NCBI RefSeq assembly: GCF_016805985.1
Contig: NZ_CP017661.1
Coordinates: 2,604,001-2,668,000 of the forward strand
Direction: 5' to 3'
From: Microbacterium sp. JZ31
Lineage (GTDB): Bacteria; Actinomycetota; Actinomycetes; Actinomycetales; Microbacteriaceae
DNA: 64,000 nucleotides
Within the stretch, counting starts at the first letter, position 1; every line of letters begins with the position of its first letter. Position numbers and translations under genes: made by a program. Under the pieces are notes generated by a model. It did no database searches, had not been told where the DNA came from, and worked only from the letters and a program-made list of their open reading frames with translations. Shown one piece after another: positions 20,639 through 30,767 of this stretch.

Positions 20639-21412
20639 ATGACCTTTGCGCCCCGTGTGGTGTCGTTCGATCTGGATGACACGCTCGCTCCGTCGAAGAG
20701 CCCGATCGATCCCCGCATCGGCGAGCTGCTGATCCGGCTCGCGGAGCGCGTCGAGGTCGCGATCATCTCGGGCGGGCAGATCGCGCAGTTCCGCGCCCAG
20801 GTCGTCGACCGGCTGCCGCACGCGCCCGCCGAGACGCTCGCGCACATCCATCTGCTGCCCACCTGCGGCACGCAGTACTTCCGCTTCGAGGGCGACGAGC
20901 TCGTCATGCTCTACGCCCAGGACCTCACCGCCGACGAGAAGCAGCGCGCGGTCACGGCGGTGGAGGAGGAGGCCAAGCGCCTCGGGCTGTGGGAGGCGCA
21001 GACGTGGGGCCCGATCCTCGAGGACCGCGGGTCGCAGATCACGTTCTCGGCGCTCGGCCAGGCCGCGCCCGTCGATGCCAAGAAGGCCTGGGACCCGACC
21101 GGCGAGCGCAAGTCGCAGCTGCGCGACGCGGTCGCCGCCCGGCTGCCGGATCTGGAGGTGCGTTCGGGCGGGTCGACGTCGGTCGACATCACCCGCAAGG
21201 GCATCGACAAGGCGTACGGGATGCGCCGCCTCGCCGAGGAGACGGGTGTGCCGCTCGACGGCATGCTGTTCTACGGCGACCGCCTCGACCCCGACGGCAA
21301 CGACTATCCCGTGCGTGCGATGGGGCAGGTCGAGTGCATCGACGTCCGCGGCTGGCAGGACACGGCCGACAAGCTCGAGGAGCTGCTGCCCTCTCTCCCC
21401 CCGCGCGCCTGA
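20639..21412 (+). CDS. HAD-IIB family phosphatase (phosphomannomutase-like / Cof-type)
   Basis: The 257-residue cytosolic hydrolase starts with motif I SFDLDDTLAPSK (nucleophile Asp and acid Asp). Motif II is VAIISGG, with a C2-type cap in the middle. A late Lys (SVDITRKGIDKAYGMRRL) is followed by motif IV FYGDRLDPDGNDYPV. The cap segment ILEDRGSQITFSALGQAAPVDAKKAWDP resembles eukaryotic-type phosphomannomutases, which also belong to HAD-IIB. Whether it is a mutase or a sugar phosphatase cannot be decided. The gene stands alone. Confidence 0.9.
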   Translation: MTFAPRVVSFDLDDTLAPSKSPIDPRIGELLIRLAERVEVAIISGGQIAQFRAQVVDRLPHAPAETLAHIHLLPTCGTQYFRFEGDELVMLYAQDLTADEKQRAVTAVEEEAKRLGLWEAQTWGPILEDRGSQITFSALGQAAPVDAKKAWDPTGERKSQLRDAVAARLPDLEVRSGGSTSVDITRKGIDKAYGMRRLAEETGVPLDGMLFYGDRLDPDGNDYPVRAMGQVECIDVRGWQDTADKLEELLPSLPPRA

Positions 21413-21435
21413 CGCACCGGCCGCAGCGCACGAGA

Positions 21436-21466
21436 AAAGCGCGCAGGATCCGATCCTGCGCGCTTT
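21436..21466. terminator. Bidirectional terminator between the HAD gene and the lactate-type oxidase gene
   Basis: AAAGCGCGCAGGATC and its reverse complement are separated by one base (a 31-base palindrome), with AAA/TTT outer ends, between two convergent genes. Confidence 0.85.
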
Positions 21467-21482
21467 CCCGCGAATCGCCGGC

Positions 21483-22961
21483 TCAGCCCTCGATGGTCTC
21501 CTCGGCGGCCTTGACGCCGTCCGAGGCCTCCTTGGCCGCGTCCAGCGGCGTCGTGCCGGGCTGCTCGGCCGTCTTCGCCGCGGCGCTCTTCGCGCGCGGC
21601 TTGGCCGGCGCCTTCGCCTTCTGCGCGGCGGGCTTCGGCGCATCGGTCTTCGCGACGGCGCTCGCGCGCGGGGTGCGCACCGGAACGGCCTTCGGCGCCG
21701 GCGCCGCCTCCGCGGCGTCGGCGTAGGCCACCGACACCGGCGCGACCCGCGTGAGCTGCGTGACGTGGCGCGGCTCGAGCTCGGCGAGCGACTGCACGCC
21801 CAGCAGCTTCATGGTGCGCTCGATCTCGCTGCGCAGGATCGCGATCGTCCGGTCGACGCCCGCGCGCCCGCCCGCCATGAGGCCGTACAGATAGGCACGG
21901 CCGATGAGCGTGAACTTCGCACCCAGTGCGACGGAGGCGACGATGTCGGCGCCGTTCATGATGCCGGTGTCGATCATGACGGTCGCGTCGCTCCCGACCT
22001 CCTTGACGACCTTCGGCAGCAGGTGGAACGGGATCGGGGCGCGGTCGAGCTGGCGGCCGCCGTGGTTCGACAGGATCAGCCCGTCCACGCCCATGTCGAT
22101 GAGCTTCACGGCGTCGGGCACGTTCTGCACGCCCTTGATCACGATCTTGCCCGGCCACATCTCGCGGATGATCGCGAGGTCGTCGAAGCTGATCGTCGGG
22201 TCCATGGCCGAGTTCAGCAGCTGGCCCACCGTGCCGCCCGTGGTCGCGAGCGACGCGAACTCGAGCTTGGGCGTCGTGAGGAAGTCGAACCACCACCAGG
22301 GCCGCGGCAGCGTGTCGAGCACCGTCTTCAGCGTCAGCTGCGGCGGGATCGAGAAGCCGTTGCGGTAGTCGCGCATGCGGTTGCCCGCCACGGGCGTGTC
22401 CACCGTGAACTGCAGCGTGTCGAAGCCCGCGGCGGCGGCGCGCTTCACGAGCCCGTACGAGATGTCGCGATCGCGCATGACGTACAGCTGGAACCAGTTG
22501 CGGCCATGCGGGTTCGCGGCCTTGACGTCCTCGATCGAGGTGGTGCCGAGCGTCGACAGCGTGAACGGGATGCCGGCGGCTCCGGCCGCGCCCGCACCGG
22601 CCGTCTCGCCCTCGGTCTGCATCAGCCGCGTGAAGCCGGTCGGCGCGATGCCGAACGGCATCGCGCTCGGACCGCCCAGGATCTCCGTGGAGGTGTCGAC
22701 GTCCTCGGCGGGGCGCAGGATGTCCGGGTGGAACTCGATGTCCTGGAACGCCTGCCGCGCGCGCAGGATCGACAGCTCGCCCTCCGCCGCGCCGTCCGTG
22801 TAGTCGAACGCCGCGCGCGGCGTGCGCCGCTTGGCGATCAGGCGCAGATCGGCGATCGTCAGCGCGTCCTGTAGGCGGCGGGCCTTGCCGCCGAACGACG
22901 GCTTCTTGAACTGGACGTACTCGAAGATGTCCTTCGGGTTCGGGATCTGACGCTTGACCAT
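21483..22961 (-). CDS. lldD: FMN-dependent alpha-hydroxy-acid dehydrogenase (L-lactate dehydrogenase type) with long basic tail
   Basis: The 492-residue protein belongs to the family that oxidises L-lactate or related 2-hydroxyacids to the 2-oxoacid. Features in order: [34 protein letters not shown] (FMN site), [34 protein letters not shown], the active-site [10 protein letters not shown] with catalytic His300, and [30 protein letters not shown]. The family core ends near residue 410. About 80 further residues are Ala/Lys/Pro-rich ([21 protein letters not shown]), which is unusual. ATG 22961 lies two bases after the stop of the MFS gene and uses GGAGG overlapping that stop, so the genes form an operon. 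Confidence 0.93.
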   Translation of the reverse strand: MVKRQIPNPKDIFEYVQFKKPSFGGKARRLQDALTIADLRLIAKRRTPRAAFDYTDGAAEGELSILRARQAFQDIEFHPDILRPAEDVDTSTEILGGPSAMPFGIAPTGFTRLMQTEGETAGAGAAGAAGIPFTLSTLGTTSIEDVKAANPHGRNWFQLYVMRDRDISYGLVKRAAAAGFDTLQFTVDTPVAGNRMRDYRNGFSIPPQLTLKTVLDTLPRPWWWFDFLTTPKLEFASLATTGGTVGQLLNSAMDPTISFDDLAIIREMWPGKIVIKGVQNVPDAVKLIDMGVDGLILSNHGGRQLDRAPIPFHLLPKVVKEVGSDATVMIDTGIMNGADIVASVALGAKFTLIGRAYLYGLMAGGRAGVDRTIAILRSEIERTMKLLGVQSLAELEPRHVTQLTRVAPVSVAYADAAEAAPAPKAVPVRTPRASAVAKTDAPKPAAQKAKAPAKPRAKSAAAKTAEQPGTTPLDAAKEASDGVKAAEETIEG

Positions 22962-22963
22962 CC

Positions 22964-24256
22964 TCAATCCTCCTGATGTGCGACGCGGGTGACGAAGAAC
23001 GAGGCGACGAGTCCCAGCGCCGCGCAGAGCGCGACGTAGAGGGAGATCGGCCACCAGGCGCCCCCGCTCGTCTCCTTCAGCGCCGTGGCGATGAGCGGGG
23101 CGGTGCCGCCGAAGACCGCGGCGCCGAGCTGGTAGCCGAGCGTCGCACCCGAGTAGCGGATCTCGGGGCTGAAGCTCTCGGCGATCAGCGTACCGAGGAT
23201 CGCGTTCACGCTCCCCCACAGCAGGCCGAAGCCGATCGCGGTCGCGACGAACACGGCCCAGACCTCGCCGACGTTCAGGATCCAGTAGTACGGGAACGCG
23301 TAGACGATCGTGGCGATCGCGACCGTGCGGTACAGCAGCGCCCGCGGGATGGTGTCGGAGATGCGGCCGAGGATCGGCATCCAGATCGTCGCGATGATCG
23401 CGGCGGCGGCCACCGCCGTCAGCACGACGTTGTTCTCGACGCCCAGGCCCGTGGCGTACGCGATCACGTACGTGCCGAAGATGTAGAACGGCCCGGTCTC
23501 GGCGGCCTTGGCGCCGATCGACACCAGCACGGCGCGCCAGTGCTTGCGGAACACCTCGGCGATCGGCAGGCGCACGACGGTGCCCGACTTCTGCACCTTC
23601 TTGAAGTCGGGGGTCTCATCGAGGCTGGAGCGGATCCAGACGCCGATCGCGAGCAGCACGACGCTGGCGACGAACGGGATGCGCCACCCCCAGCTCATGA
23701 ACTGGTCCTGCGGCATGAGCGAGAGCAGGGCGACCACGCCGGACGCGAGCGCGAGGCCGATCGAGATGCCCATCTGGGGCACAGCTCCGTACAGGCCGCG
23801 GCGGTTGCGCGGGGCGTACTCGTAGGACAGCAGCAGCGCGCCGCCCCACTCGCCGCCGATGCCGATCCCCTGCAGGATGCGGAACAGCACGAGCAGGATC
23901 GGCGCCCAGATCCCGATCACGGAGTAGTCGGGCGTGAGGCCGATCGCGACGGTCCCGCCGCCCATCAGGGTGAGCGTGATGAAGAGCGTCTTCTTGCGGC
24001 CGATGCGGTCGCCGATGTGCGCGAACACGATGCCGCCGACGGGGCGGAAGAAGAACGTCAGCGCGAACGACGCCATCGAGAACATCGAGGACAGGAAGGC
24101 GTCGTCGGTCACGAAGAACGTCTGGTTGAACACGAGCGTGGCGACGGTGCCGTAGACGAGGAAGTCGAACCACTCGATCACGCTGCCCGAGAGGCTGCCG
24201 ATGAGGACCTTCCAGTTGAGCTTCTGCACCGGCGGAGCGGCTGTGGTGGTGGTCAT
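22964..24256 (-). CDS. MFS transporter, metabolite:H+ symporter (MHS) family
   Basis: The 430-residue membrane protein has about twelve hydrophobic helices. [21 protein letters not shown] opens the first helix and [25 protein letters not shown] is the MFS signature loop. [26 protein letters not shown] is the MHS-type motif seen in ShiA, KgtP and ProP relatives. It probably brings an organic acid into the cell with protons. The lactate-type oxidase encoded immediately downstream suggests a 2-hydroxyacid substrate (inference). AAGGGGAG lies upstream of ATG 24256. Confidence 0.93.
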   Translation of the reverse strand: MTTTTAAPPVQKLNWKVLIGSLSGSVIEWFDFLVYGTVATLVFNQTFFVTDDAFLSSMFSMASFALTFFFRPVGGIVFAHIGDRIGRKKTLFITLTLMGGGTVAIGLTPDYSVIGIWAPILLVLFRILQGIGIGGEWGGALLLSYEYAPRNRRGLYGAVPQMGISIGLALASGVVALLSLMPQDQFMSWGWRIPFVASVVLLAIGVWIRSSLDETPDFKKVQKSGTVVRLPIAEVFRKHWRAVLVSIGAKAAETGPFYIFGTYVIAYATGLGVENNVVLTAVAAAAIIATIWMPILGRISDTIPRALLYRTVAIATIVYAFPYYWILNVGEVWAVFVATAIGFGLLWGSVNAILGTLIAESFSPEIRYSGATLGYQLGAAVFGGTAPLIATALKETSGGAWWPISLYVALCAALGLVASFFVTRVAHQED

Positions 24257-24281
24257 GCGTGTGGCGCTCCCCTTCGAGCTA

Positions 24282-24296
24282 TGTGGTCGGACCACA
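24282..24296. promoter_or_regulatory. FadR/LldR-family operator palindrome upstream of the MFS-oxidase operon
   Basis: TGTGGTCGGACCACA is a perfect 7-1-7 palindrome. Its core TGGTCGGACCA fits the TNGTNNNACNA pattern of FadR-subfamily GntR regulators. It sits 26 bases before the MFS start and just after the gene for such a regulator, so it is the likely binding site through which the operon is repressed until substrate is present. Confidence 0.75.
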
Positions 24297-24346
24297 CAGA
24301 CCCTACATTCCGGGAACCCGGGCGTCAAAGCCGCCGGGACGGAGAA

Positions 24347-25039
24347 TCAGACCTGGGCGGCGTCCGCCGTCAGGCCGTAGTAGCCCCGGATGTGCCGATC
24401 CAGCAGGTCCGCGGCGGCGCCTCCCCTGCCCCGGCGCAGCGCCTCGAGCACCGACCGGTGCTCGTCCTGCAGGCGCGCGGCGACCGTCGGCCAGTCGCTC
24501 ACCGCAGCGGCCCGTTCGAGTGTGTGATCGGCGATCACGGTGCGCAGCGCATCCATCAGCACGCTCAGCAGCGTGTTGTCGGCCGCGCGCGAGCACAGCA
24601 CGTGGAACTGCGCATCCAGCCCGAGGAACTCGGCCTCCGGAAGCTCCGGATCATCCATCCGGTCCAGCAGCGCCGCCGCGGCGTCCCAGTCGCCGCGATC
24701 CGGTCGCGACTGCACCGCCGCCTGCGTCTCGAGCGCGAGACGCACCCTGAAGACGTCCTCCGGCGTGACCTGACGCGTCGCCAGCTGGAGCCGGAACACC
24801 GTGCTGATCGCCTCGCCGTGCGAGGCCGTGACGAACGTCCCCGCGCGCGGGCCCGAGCCCGTGCCGGACTCGATCGCGCCGAGCACCTCGAGCACCCGCA
24901 GCGCCTCCCGCAGCGTGTTCCGGGACTGCCCGAGCTGCGCGGCGAGCGCCCGTTCGGACGGCAGCTGGTCACCGACCCCCAGCCGGCCGCTCGTCAGCTC
25001 CTCGGTGAACCACCGCAGCACGACATCGTGGGACTTCAT
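24347..25039 (-). CDS. FadR-subfamily GntR transcriptional regulator (LldR-like)
   Basis: The 230-residue DNA-binding regulator has an N-terminal winged helix: LGVGDQLPSERALAAQLGQSRNTLREALRVLEVLGAIE, then a wing with SGPRAGTFV. The C-terminal FCD helical ligand domain has the metal or ligand residues in FRVRLALETQAA, DAQFHVLCSRAA and LQDEHRSVLEALR (Asp/His pattern). It lies upstream of the MFS and oxidase genes on the same strand with an operator between, so it likely controls them in response to the hydroxyacid. ATG 25039 is preferred to GTG 25042 because AGG is seven bases before it. Confidence 0.92.
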   Translation of the reverse strand: MKSHDVVLRWFTEELTSGRLGVGDQLPSERALAAQLGQSRNTLREALRVLEVLGAIESGTGSGPRAGTFVTASHGEAISTVFRLQLATRQVTPEDVFRVRLALETQAAVQSRPDRGDWDAAAALLDRMDDPELPEAEFLGLDAQFHVLCSRAADNTLLSVLMDALRTVIADHTLERAAAVSDWPTVAARLQDEHRSVLEALRRGRGGAAADLLDRHIRGYYGLTADAAQV

Positions 25040-25055
25040 CACGGCACCTGCGGGG

Positions 25056-26075
25056 TCAGCCCTCGTAGCCGCCCGGGTTCTGCTGCTGCCAGTTCCAGAC
25101 GTCCCGGGTCATGTCGTCGATCGTGAGGCGCGCCTTCCAGCCCAGCTCGCGCTCGGCCTTGGCGGGGTCGCAGTACGTCGCGGCCATGTCGCCGGGGCGG
25201 CGCGGCGCGACCTCCTTCGGCAGCTCGCGGCCGATCGCCTTCTCGAACGACGCGATCAGCTCGAGCACGCTGACGGGCTGCCCGGTGCCGAGGTTGTACA
25301 CCGCGAAGCCCGGCTGCGCGTGCTCGAGCGCGGCGACGTGGCCCTCGGCGAGATCAACGACGTGGATGTAGTCGCGCTGGCCCGTGCCGTCCGGCGTGTC
25401 GTAGTCGTCGCCGAACACCGCGATCTTCTCGAGGCGCCCGACCGCGACGCGTGCCACGAACGGCATGAGGTTGTTCGGGATGCCCTGCGGGTCCTCGCCG
25501 ATCAGGCCCGACGCGTGTGCTCCCACCGGGTTGAAGTAGCGCAGCGACGTGATGTTGATGTCGGGGTTGACGCGCTGCACATCCTGCAGCACGACCTCGT
25601 TCATCAGCTTCGTCTTGGAGTACGGGTTCGACAGCGACACGAGGTCGCGCGTGGCCTCCTCCGTGAACGGCAGATCGGCCGGATCCGAGTACACCGTGCC
25701 GGTGCTCGAGAACACGAACGAGCGGATGCCGCGCGCAAGACCGACGCGGAGCAGCGCGAACGTCGTGTCGAGGTTGTTCGCGTAGTAGTCCAGGGGTCGC
25801 TGCGTCGACTCCCCCACGGCCTTGTGCGCGGCGAAGTGGATGATCGCGTCGAAGGGGCCGTGCTCGTCGAACGCGCGCTCGACGATCTCGTCGTCGGCCG
25901 CGTCGCCGACGACGAGCGGCGCGCTCCTGCCGGTGATCTGCGCGATCCGCTGCTCCACGAGCGCGCTCGTGTTGTCGAGGCTGTCGAGCAGCACGACCTC
26001 GTGCCCGGCATCGAGCAGGGCGACGGCCGTGTGCGCACCGATGTATCCGGCACCGCCGGCGAGGAGAACCTTCAT
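25056..26075 (-). CDS. galE: UDP-glucose 4-epimerase
   Basis: The 339-residue short-chain dehydrogenase interconverts UDP-glucose and UDP-galactose for sugar use and cell-surface glycans. MKVLLAGGAGYIGAHTAVALLDAGHEV is the NAD-binding Rossmann start. IIHFAAHKAVGES, FVFSSTGTVYSDP (catalytic Thr/Ser region) and NPYSKTKLMNE (Tyr-x3-Lys) follow, then SLRYFNPVGAH and GTGQRDYIHVVDLA. GAAGGATG precedes ATG 26075. It is not next to other galactose genes here. It stands upstream of the GntR gene and downstream of tdk, each with its own spacing. Confidence 0.96.
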   Translation of the reverse strand: MKVLLAGGAGYIGAHTAVALLDAGHEVVLLDSLDNTSALVEQRIAQITGRSAPLVVGDAADDEIVERAFDEHGPFDAIIHFAAHKAVGESTQRPLDYYANNLDTTFALLRVGLARGIRSFVFSSTGTVYSDPADLPFTEEATRDLVSLSNPYSKTKLMNEVVLQDVQRVNPDINITSLRYFNPVGAHASGLIGEDPQGIPNNLMPFVARVAVGRLEKIAVFGDDYDTPDGTGQRDYIHVVDLAEGHVAALEHAQPGFAVYNLGTGQPVSVLELIASFEKAIGRELPKEVAPRRPGDMAATYCDPAKAERELGWKARLTIDDMTRDVWNWQQQNPGGYEG

Positions 26076-26139
26076 GCGTTCATCCTTCCAGAACGGACCC
26101 GCTCACCTCGCGTGACGCCGCGGCGGTCGGCGCGACAGG

Positions 26140-26796
26140 TCAACGCGGGGCGAGGACGCCGCCCGACTCCTCGAGATAGCACGTGCCGCACAGCGACTCG
26201 TACGTCACGAAGTGCTCGTCGCGCACGGCGGCCGTGGCGGCGTCGATCGCGACCTGGTCGCCGTCGAACACGAACCGACCGCCGATCACGCGGCCGTTGA
26301 AGAGCGCCTTGCGGCCGCAGCGGCAGATTGTCTTGAGCTCCTCGAGCGAGTGCGCGATCTCCAGGAGGCGGCGCGAACCAGGGAAGGCCTCCGTGCGGAA
26401 GTCCGTGCGGATGCCGTATGCCATGACGGGAATGCCGTCCTCGACCGTGATGCGGAACAGGTCGTCGACCTGCGGAGCCGTCAGGAACTGCGCCTCGTCG
26501 ACGAGCAGGCACGCGACGTCGCGCGTCCCCTCGCCCGGAATGAGCGCCTCGTCCGTGCGCACGCGCTCGCGCTGCGCGAGGAACAACTCGCGCGCCGAGT
26601 CGTCCGGGCCGATCAGGAAGTCGACCGTGCGCGTCACCCCGAGGCGCGACTCGATCTGGTCGGCGCCCTTGGTGTCGATCGCGGGCTTGGCGAGCAGCAC
26701 CCGCTGCCCGCGCTCCTCGTAGTTGTAGGCCGCCTGCAGCAACGCCGTCGACTTCCCGGAGTTCATCGCGCCGTAGCGGAAGTACAGTTTGGCCAC
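26140..26796 (-). CDS. tdk: Thymidine kinase
   Basis: The 218-residue type II enzyme phosphorylates thymidine for salvage. P-loop YFRYGAMNSGKSTALLQ is at residues 5-21, CLLVDEAQFLTAPQVDDL is the Walker B/DEAQF motif, and MAYGIRTDFRTEAFPGSRRLLEIA is the lasso-side region. The zinc ribbon has two Cys pairs (CRCGRKA and LCGTCYLE). GTG 26796 has TAGGCT seven bases upstream and no Shine-Dalgarno sequence, so it is probably leaderless. That hexamer includes the stop codon of the preceding gene. Confidence 0.95.
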   Translation of the reverse strand: MAKLYFRYGAMNSGKSTALLQAAYNYEERGQRVLLAKPAIDTKGADQIESRLGVTRTVDFLIGPDDSARELFLAQRERVRTDEALIPGEGTRDVACLLVDEAQFLTAPQVDDLFRITVEDGIPVMAYGIRTDFRTEAFPGSRRLLEIAHSLEELKTICRCGRKALFNGRVIGGRFVFDGDQVAIDAATAAVRDEHFVTYESLCGTCYLEESGGVLAPR

Positions 26797-26803
26797 GCTT
26801 CCC

Positions 26804-26809
26804 AGCCTA
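26804..26809 (-). promoter_or_regulatory. -10 element of tdk, leaderless type, built on a stop codon
   Basis: TAGGCT on the minus strand is seven bases before the tdk GTG. Its first three bases are the TAG stop (26807-26809) of the upstream membrane-protein gene. Confidence 0.5.
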
Positions 26810-27460
26810 GAAGAACAGCTGGGCCAGGAGCGTCCAGCCGCCGTAGGCCGCGAGGGCGCCGCCCGTGGTGACGGCGGACGCGAGCCCCACCCGCCGCCAG
26901 GTGCGCACGGACGTGGCGCTCATCCGGCGCGCGGGCACCTGACCGTGCCGCGCGATCCGCTCGGCCTTCGTCGTCGACGTGGTCGCGACCGTCGTGCTGG
27001 GAAGCTGCGCGGCCACGACGGGCGATCCCGTCCACTTCTCGACGCTCCACGCCGTGATCTTCGTCGCGCCGTCCCGCAGCGGCCCGACGATCACGCCCTT
27101 CATGCTGCCGGCGCGGATCGCGTCGGGGGCGACGATCTGACTCGTCAGCCGCTGCGCCGTGACCTTCACGCGTTCGGCGTCCTTCATGCCCGCTCTGGCG
27201 ATCTCGACGGCGACCGCATGCATCCGCCGTTGCGCGCTCGGGCGCAGCATGGGGTCGTGCGAGCCGGCGTCGATGCGGTGCATCACGGCGCGCACGTCGT
27301 CCAGCATGCGGTGCGCCTCGGCGAGGTAGCGGGCGGCCTGGCGATGCGGGCCGAGTGCCTGGAAGGAGGCCTCCTCACCGATCCGGTCGACGGCCTGGTC
27401 GAACTCGAACACGACGCGGCGCGCGTCGATCTGACGCGGCTGCCGTTCGGGTGCGCTCAT
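26807..27460 (-). CDS. Hypothetical protein with C-terminal transmembrane anchor
   Basis: The 217-residue protein is soluble over most of its length, with helical charged stretches (RQIDARRVVFEFDQAVDRIGEEASF, ARYLAEAHRMLDDVRAVMHRID, VAVEIARAGMKDAERVKVTAQRL). It ends in one hydrophobic segment, VGLASAVTTGGALAAYGGWTLLAQLFF, so it is probably tail-anchored. No family motif is recognised. ATG 27460 has GGAG about seven bases before it and TATGCT at 27491-27496 as a likely -10. The 35-codon upstream extension in frame is rejected. Confidence 0.8.
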   Translation of the reverse strand: MSAPERQPRQIDARRVVFEFDQAVDRIGEEASFQALGPHRQAARYLAEAHRMLDDVRAVMHRIDAGSHDPMLRPSAQRRMHAVAVEIARAGMKDAERVKVTAQRLTSQIVAPDAIRAGSMKGVIVGPLRDGATKITAWSVEKWTGSPVVAAQLPSTTVATTSTTKAERIARHGQVPARRMSATSVRTWRRVGLASAVTTGGALAAYGGWTLLAQLFF

Positions 27461-27490
27461 GTGCGTGCTCCGGGGGATGGTCTCCTGCCA

Positions 27491-27496
27491 GCATAC
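27491..27496 (-). promoter_or_regulatory. -10 element of the tail-anchored hypothetical gene
   Basis: TATGCT on the minus strand gives a predicted start about 24 bases before ATG 27460, with GGAG in the leader. No clear -35. Confidence 0.4.
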
Positions 27497-27533
27497 GAGC
27501 GCCCGCCCGCACCGGGCAGGGGGATCCGGATGA

Positions 27534-27956
27534 TCAGCGCACGGATCCGCGGCGCGGGAGTCCACGGTGCGAGCGAAGCAGCGGGAACACGACGTCGCGG
27601 TTCAGCGGCGCCTCCGCGTCATCCGGCGAGTCGGGATCCGACCAGCGCAGCCCGTCGATCTCGGCCTGGACGACCGGCTCGACCGCGCTGCGCGAGACGA
27701 AGACCGTCGCGCGCAGGGCGTGGCCGGCCTCGTTGGCCGCGTGCGAGTCGAACGCGCCGAGCAGCTCGAGCTCCTCCGGGGCGATCCGGATGCCGAGCTC
27801 CTCATGCACCTCGCGGACGGCCGTGTCGACCGGCTGCTCTCCCGGCTCGGGCTTTCCGCCCGGCAGCATCCAGCGCGACGTGCCGCGCTTGCGGACGGTC
27901 AGCACGCGCCCGTCGTCGCGCACGAACGCGATCGCCGCGACCGTGATCACCGCCAC
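27534..27956 (-). CDS. NUDIX hydrolase
   Basis: The 140-residue enzyme cleaves a nucleoside diphosphate linked to another group; the substrate cannot be told. The NUDIX box runs GGKPEPGEQPVDTAV followed by REVHEELGI, with all metal-binding Glu residues in place. RKRGTSRWMLPGG precedes it and resembles MutT/ADP-ribose-type members. GTG 27956 begins four bases after the stop codon of mqo on the same strand, so it is probably read through from mqo. Confidence 0.92.
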   Translation of the reverse strand: MAVITVAAIAFVRDDGRVLTVRKRGTSRWMLPGGKPEPGEQPVDTAVREVHEELGIRIAPEELELLGAFDSHAANEAGHALRATVFVSRSAVEPVVQAEIDGLRWSDPDSPDDAEAPLNRDVVFPLLRSHRGLPRRGSVR

Positions 27957-27960
27957 GCGG

Positions 27961-29409
27961 TCACGCCGTGAGCAGCAGCGCCTCGGCCGTCGCCTGCGTC
28001 GACTCCTCGGCCCGCGCGGGCTCGTCGTTGAGGAAGTCGCCGTACGTCGGGATGAGCTCGCGCAGCTTCGGCTCCCACTCGTCGAGCCGGTCGGCGAAGC
28101 AGTTCTTCAGCACGTTGAGCATGATCGTCGCGGCCGTCGATGCCCCCGGGGAGGCGCCGAGCAGGCCCGCGATGGATCCGTCGGCGGAGGCCACGACCTC
28201 CGTGCCGAACTGCAGCTTGCCGTCCTTCATCACCTGAGCGCGCTGACCGGCCTGGATCAGCTCCCAGTCCTCGTCCTTCGCGGTCGGCATGAACTCGCGC
28301 AGGCTGTCGAGCTTGCGCTCGCGATCCTTCAGCAGCTCGCTCAGGAGGTACTTCACGAGATCCAGGTTGGTCGCCCCGACCTTCAGCATCGAGCCGAGGT
28401 TGTGCGGGCGCACCTGCGTGACGATGTCCAGCAGCGAGCCGTCCTTCAGGAACTTCGGGCTGAAGGTCGCGAACGGGCCGAACATGAGCGATCCCTCGCC
28501 GTCGACCATACGGGCGTCGAGGTGCGGCACAGACATGGGCGGTGCACCCACGGCGGCCTGCGAATAGACCTTCGCGCGGTGCTGGGCGACGAGCTCGGGG
28601 TTGGTGGTCTTGAGGAACTGGCCGCCGATCGGGAAGACGCCGTAGCCGCGGATCTCCTTCATGCCGGAGGCCTGCAGCAGCTTGATGGCCCAGCCGCCCG
28701 CGCCGACGAACACGAAGCGCGCGCGCAGCTCGCCCGGGGTCCTGCCCACGCGGTTGCGGTACTTGACCAGCCAGGTGCCGTCCTTCTGGCGCTTGAGCTT
28801 CTTCACCTCGTGGTTGAGGCGCAGCTCGGCGTCGTTCGCGGTGAGGTGGTCGAACAGCTGGTGGGTGAGCGCGCCGAAGTCGACGTCGGTGCCCGACGGC
28901 GTGCGCGTCGCCGCGAACGGCTCGTCGCTCTTGCGGCGCTTCTGCATCAGCAGGGGCGCCCACTGGTTGATGACGCGCGAGTCCTCGGAGTACTCGATGC
29001 CGGCGAACAGCGGCTGCTGCTTCAGCGTCTCGTAGCGGCGCTTCAGGTACGCCACGTCCTTCTCGCCGCGCACGAACGTCATGTGCGGGGTCGCGTTGAT
29101 GAACGTGCTCGGCTCGTCGAGCACGCCCTTCGCGACCAGCGCGGTCCACAGCTGGCGGCTCTGCTGGAACTGCTCGTTGATCTGGATGGCCTTGGAGGGG
29201 TCGTCCGCGTCGGGCATGTAGTTGAGCTCGCAGAGCGCGGCGTGGCCGGTGCCCGCGTTGTTCCACGCGTTGGAGCTCTCCTGTGCGACCTCGCCCTGCC
29301 GCTCGAAGGCGACGATCTTCCAGTCGGGCTGCAGTTCTTTGAGAAGCGTGCCCAGGGTGGCGCTCATGATTCCGCCACCGATGAGCACGACGTCGACGGT
29401 TTCGCTCAC
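27961..29409 (-). CDS. mqo: Malate:quinone oxidoreductase
   Basis: The 482-residue FAD-dependent, membrane-associated enzyme oxidises malate to oxaloacetate and passes electrons to quinone. TVDVVLIGGGIMSATLGTLLKEL is the FAD Rossmann motif. Family segments include RQGEVAQESSNAWNNAGTGHAALCELNYMP, FINATPHMTFVRGEKDVAYLK, GYGVFPIGGQFLKTTNPE, LDARMVDGEGSLMFGPFATFSPKFLK and LLGASPGASTAATIMLNVL. GTG 29409 has TAGACT six bases upstream and no ribosome-binding site, indicating a leaderless mRNA. It complements the acetate and glyoxylate enzymes elsewhere in the window. Confidence 0.96.
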   Translation of the reverse strand: MSETVDVVLIGGGIMSATLGTLLKELQPDWKIVAFERQGEVAQESSNAWNNAGTGHAALCELNYMPDADDPSKAIQINEQFQQSRQLWTALVAKGVLDEPSTFINATPHMTFVRGEKDVAYLKRRYETLKQQPLFAGIEYSEDSRVINQWAPLLMQKRRKSDEPFAATRTPSGTDVDFGALTHQLFDHLTANDAELRLNHEVKKLKRQKDGTWLVKYRNRVGRTPGELRARFVFVGAGGWAIKLLQASGMKEIRGYGVFPIGGQFLKTTNPELVAQHRAKVYSQAAVGAPPMSVPHLDARMVDGEGSLMFGPFATFSPKFLKDGSLLDIVTQVRPHNLGSMLKVGATNLDLVKYLLSELLKDRERKLDSLREFMPTAKDEDWELIQAGQRAQVMKDGKLQFGTEVVASADGSIAGLLGASPGASTAATIMLNVLKNCFADRLDEWEPKLRELIPTYGDFLNDEPARAEESTQATAEALLLTA

Positions 29410-29415
29410 CCGACA

Positions 29416-29421
29416 AGTCTA
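29416..29421 (-). promoter_or_regulatory. -10 element of mqo, leaderless type
   Basis: TAGACT on the minus strand is followed by six bases and the GTG start of mqo. Confidence 0.5.
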
Positions 29422-29553
29422 GGCGCGTGCATCCGGTCCCCGGACCACGCGCGTCGTCTCAGGTCCGCAAGAACAGGCGTTCTTGCGGCCCTGGAAAGCG
29501 GCTCGACCGGAACCCGGATGGGACAGCGGGTGCGGATCGGTCCGCGTCGCGGA

Positions 29554-30669
<1,116 letters not shown>

Positions 30670-30767
30670 CTACCGGCGGGGCCGGTGGCGCTCGGACCGG
30701 GATGACGCCCCGTGGCAGGATCCGCGCGGTGATCGTCCGCTCCGGGGAGGTCTGCCGTCTCGACCCG

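Noticed and set aside
26807..27565. A longer start at 27565 for the tail-anchored protein
   Set aside because: The extra 35 residues are low-complexity and overlap the end of the NUDIX gene. ATG 27460 has both a ribosome-binding site and a -10.
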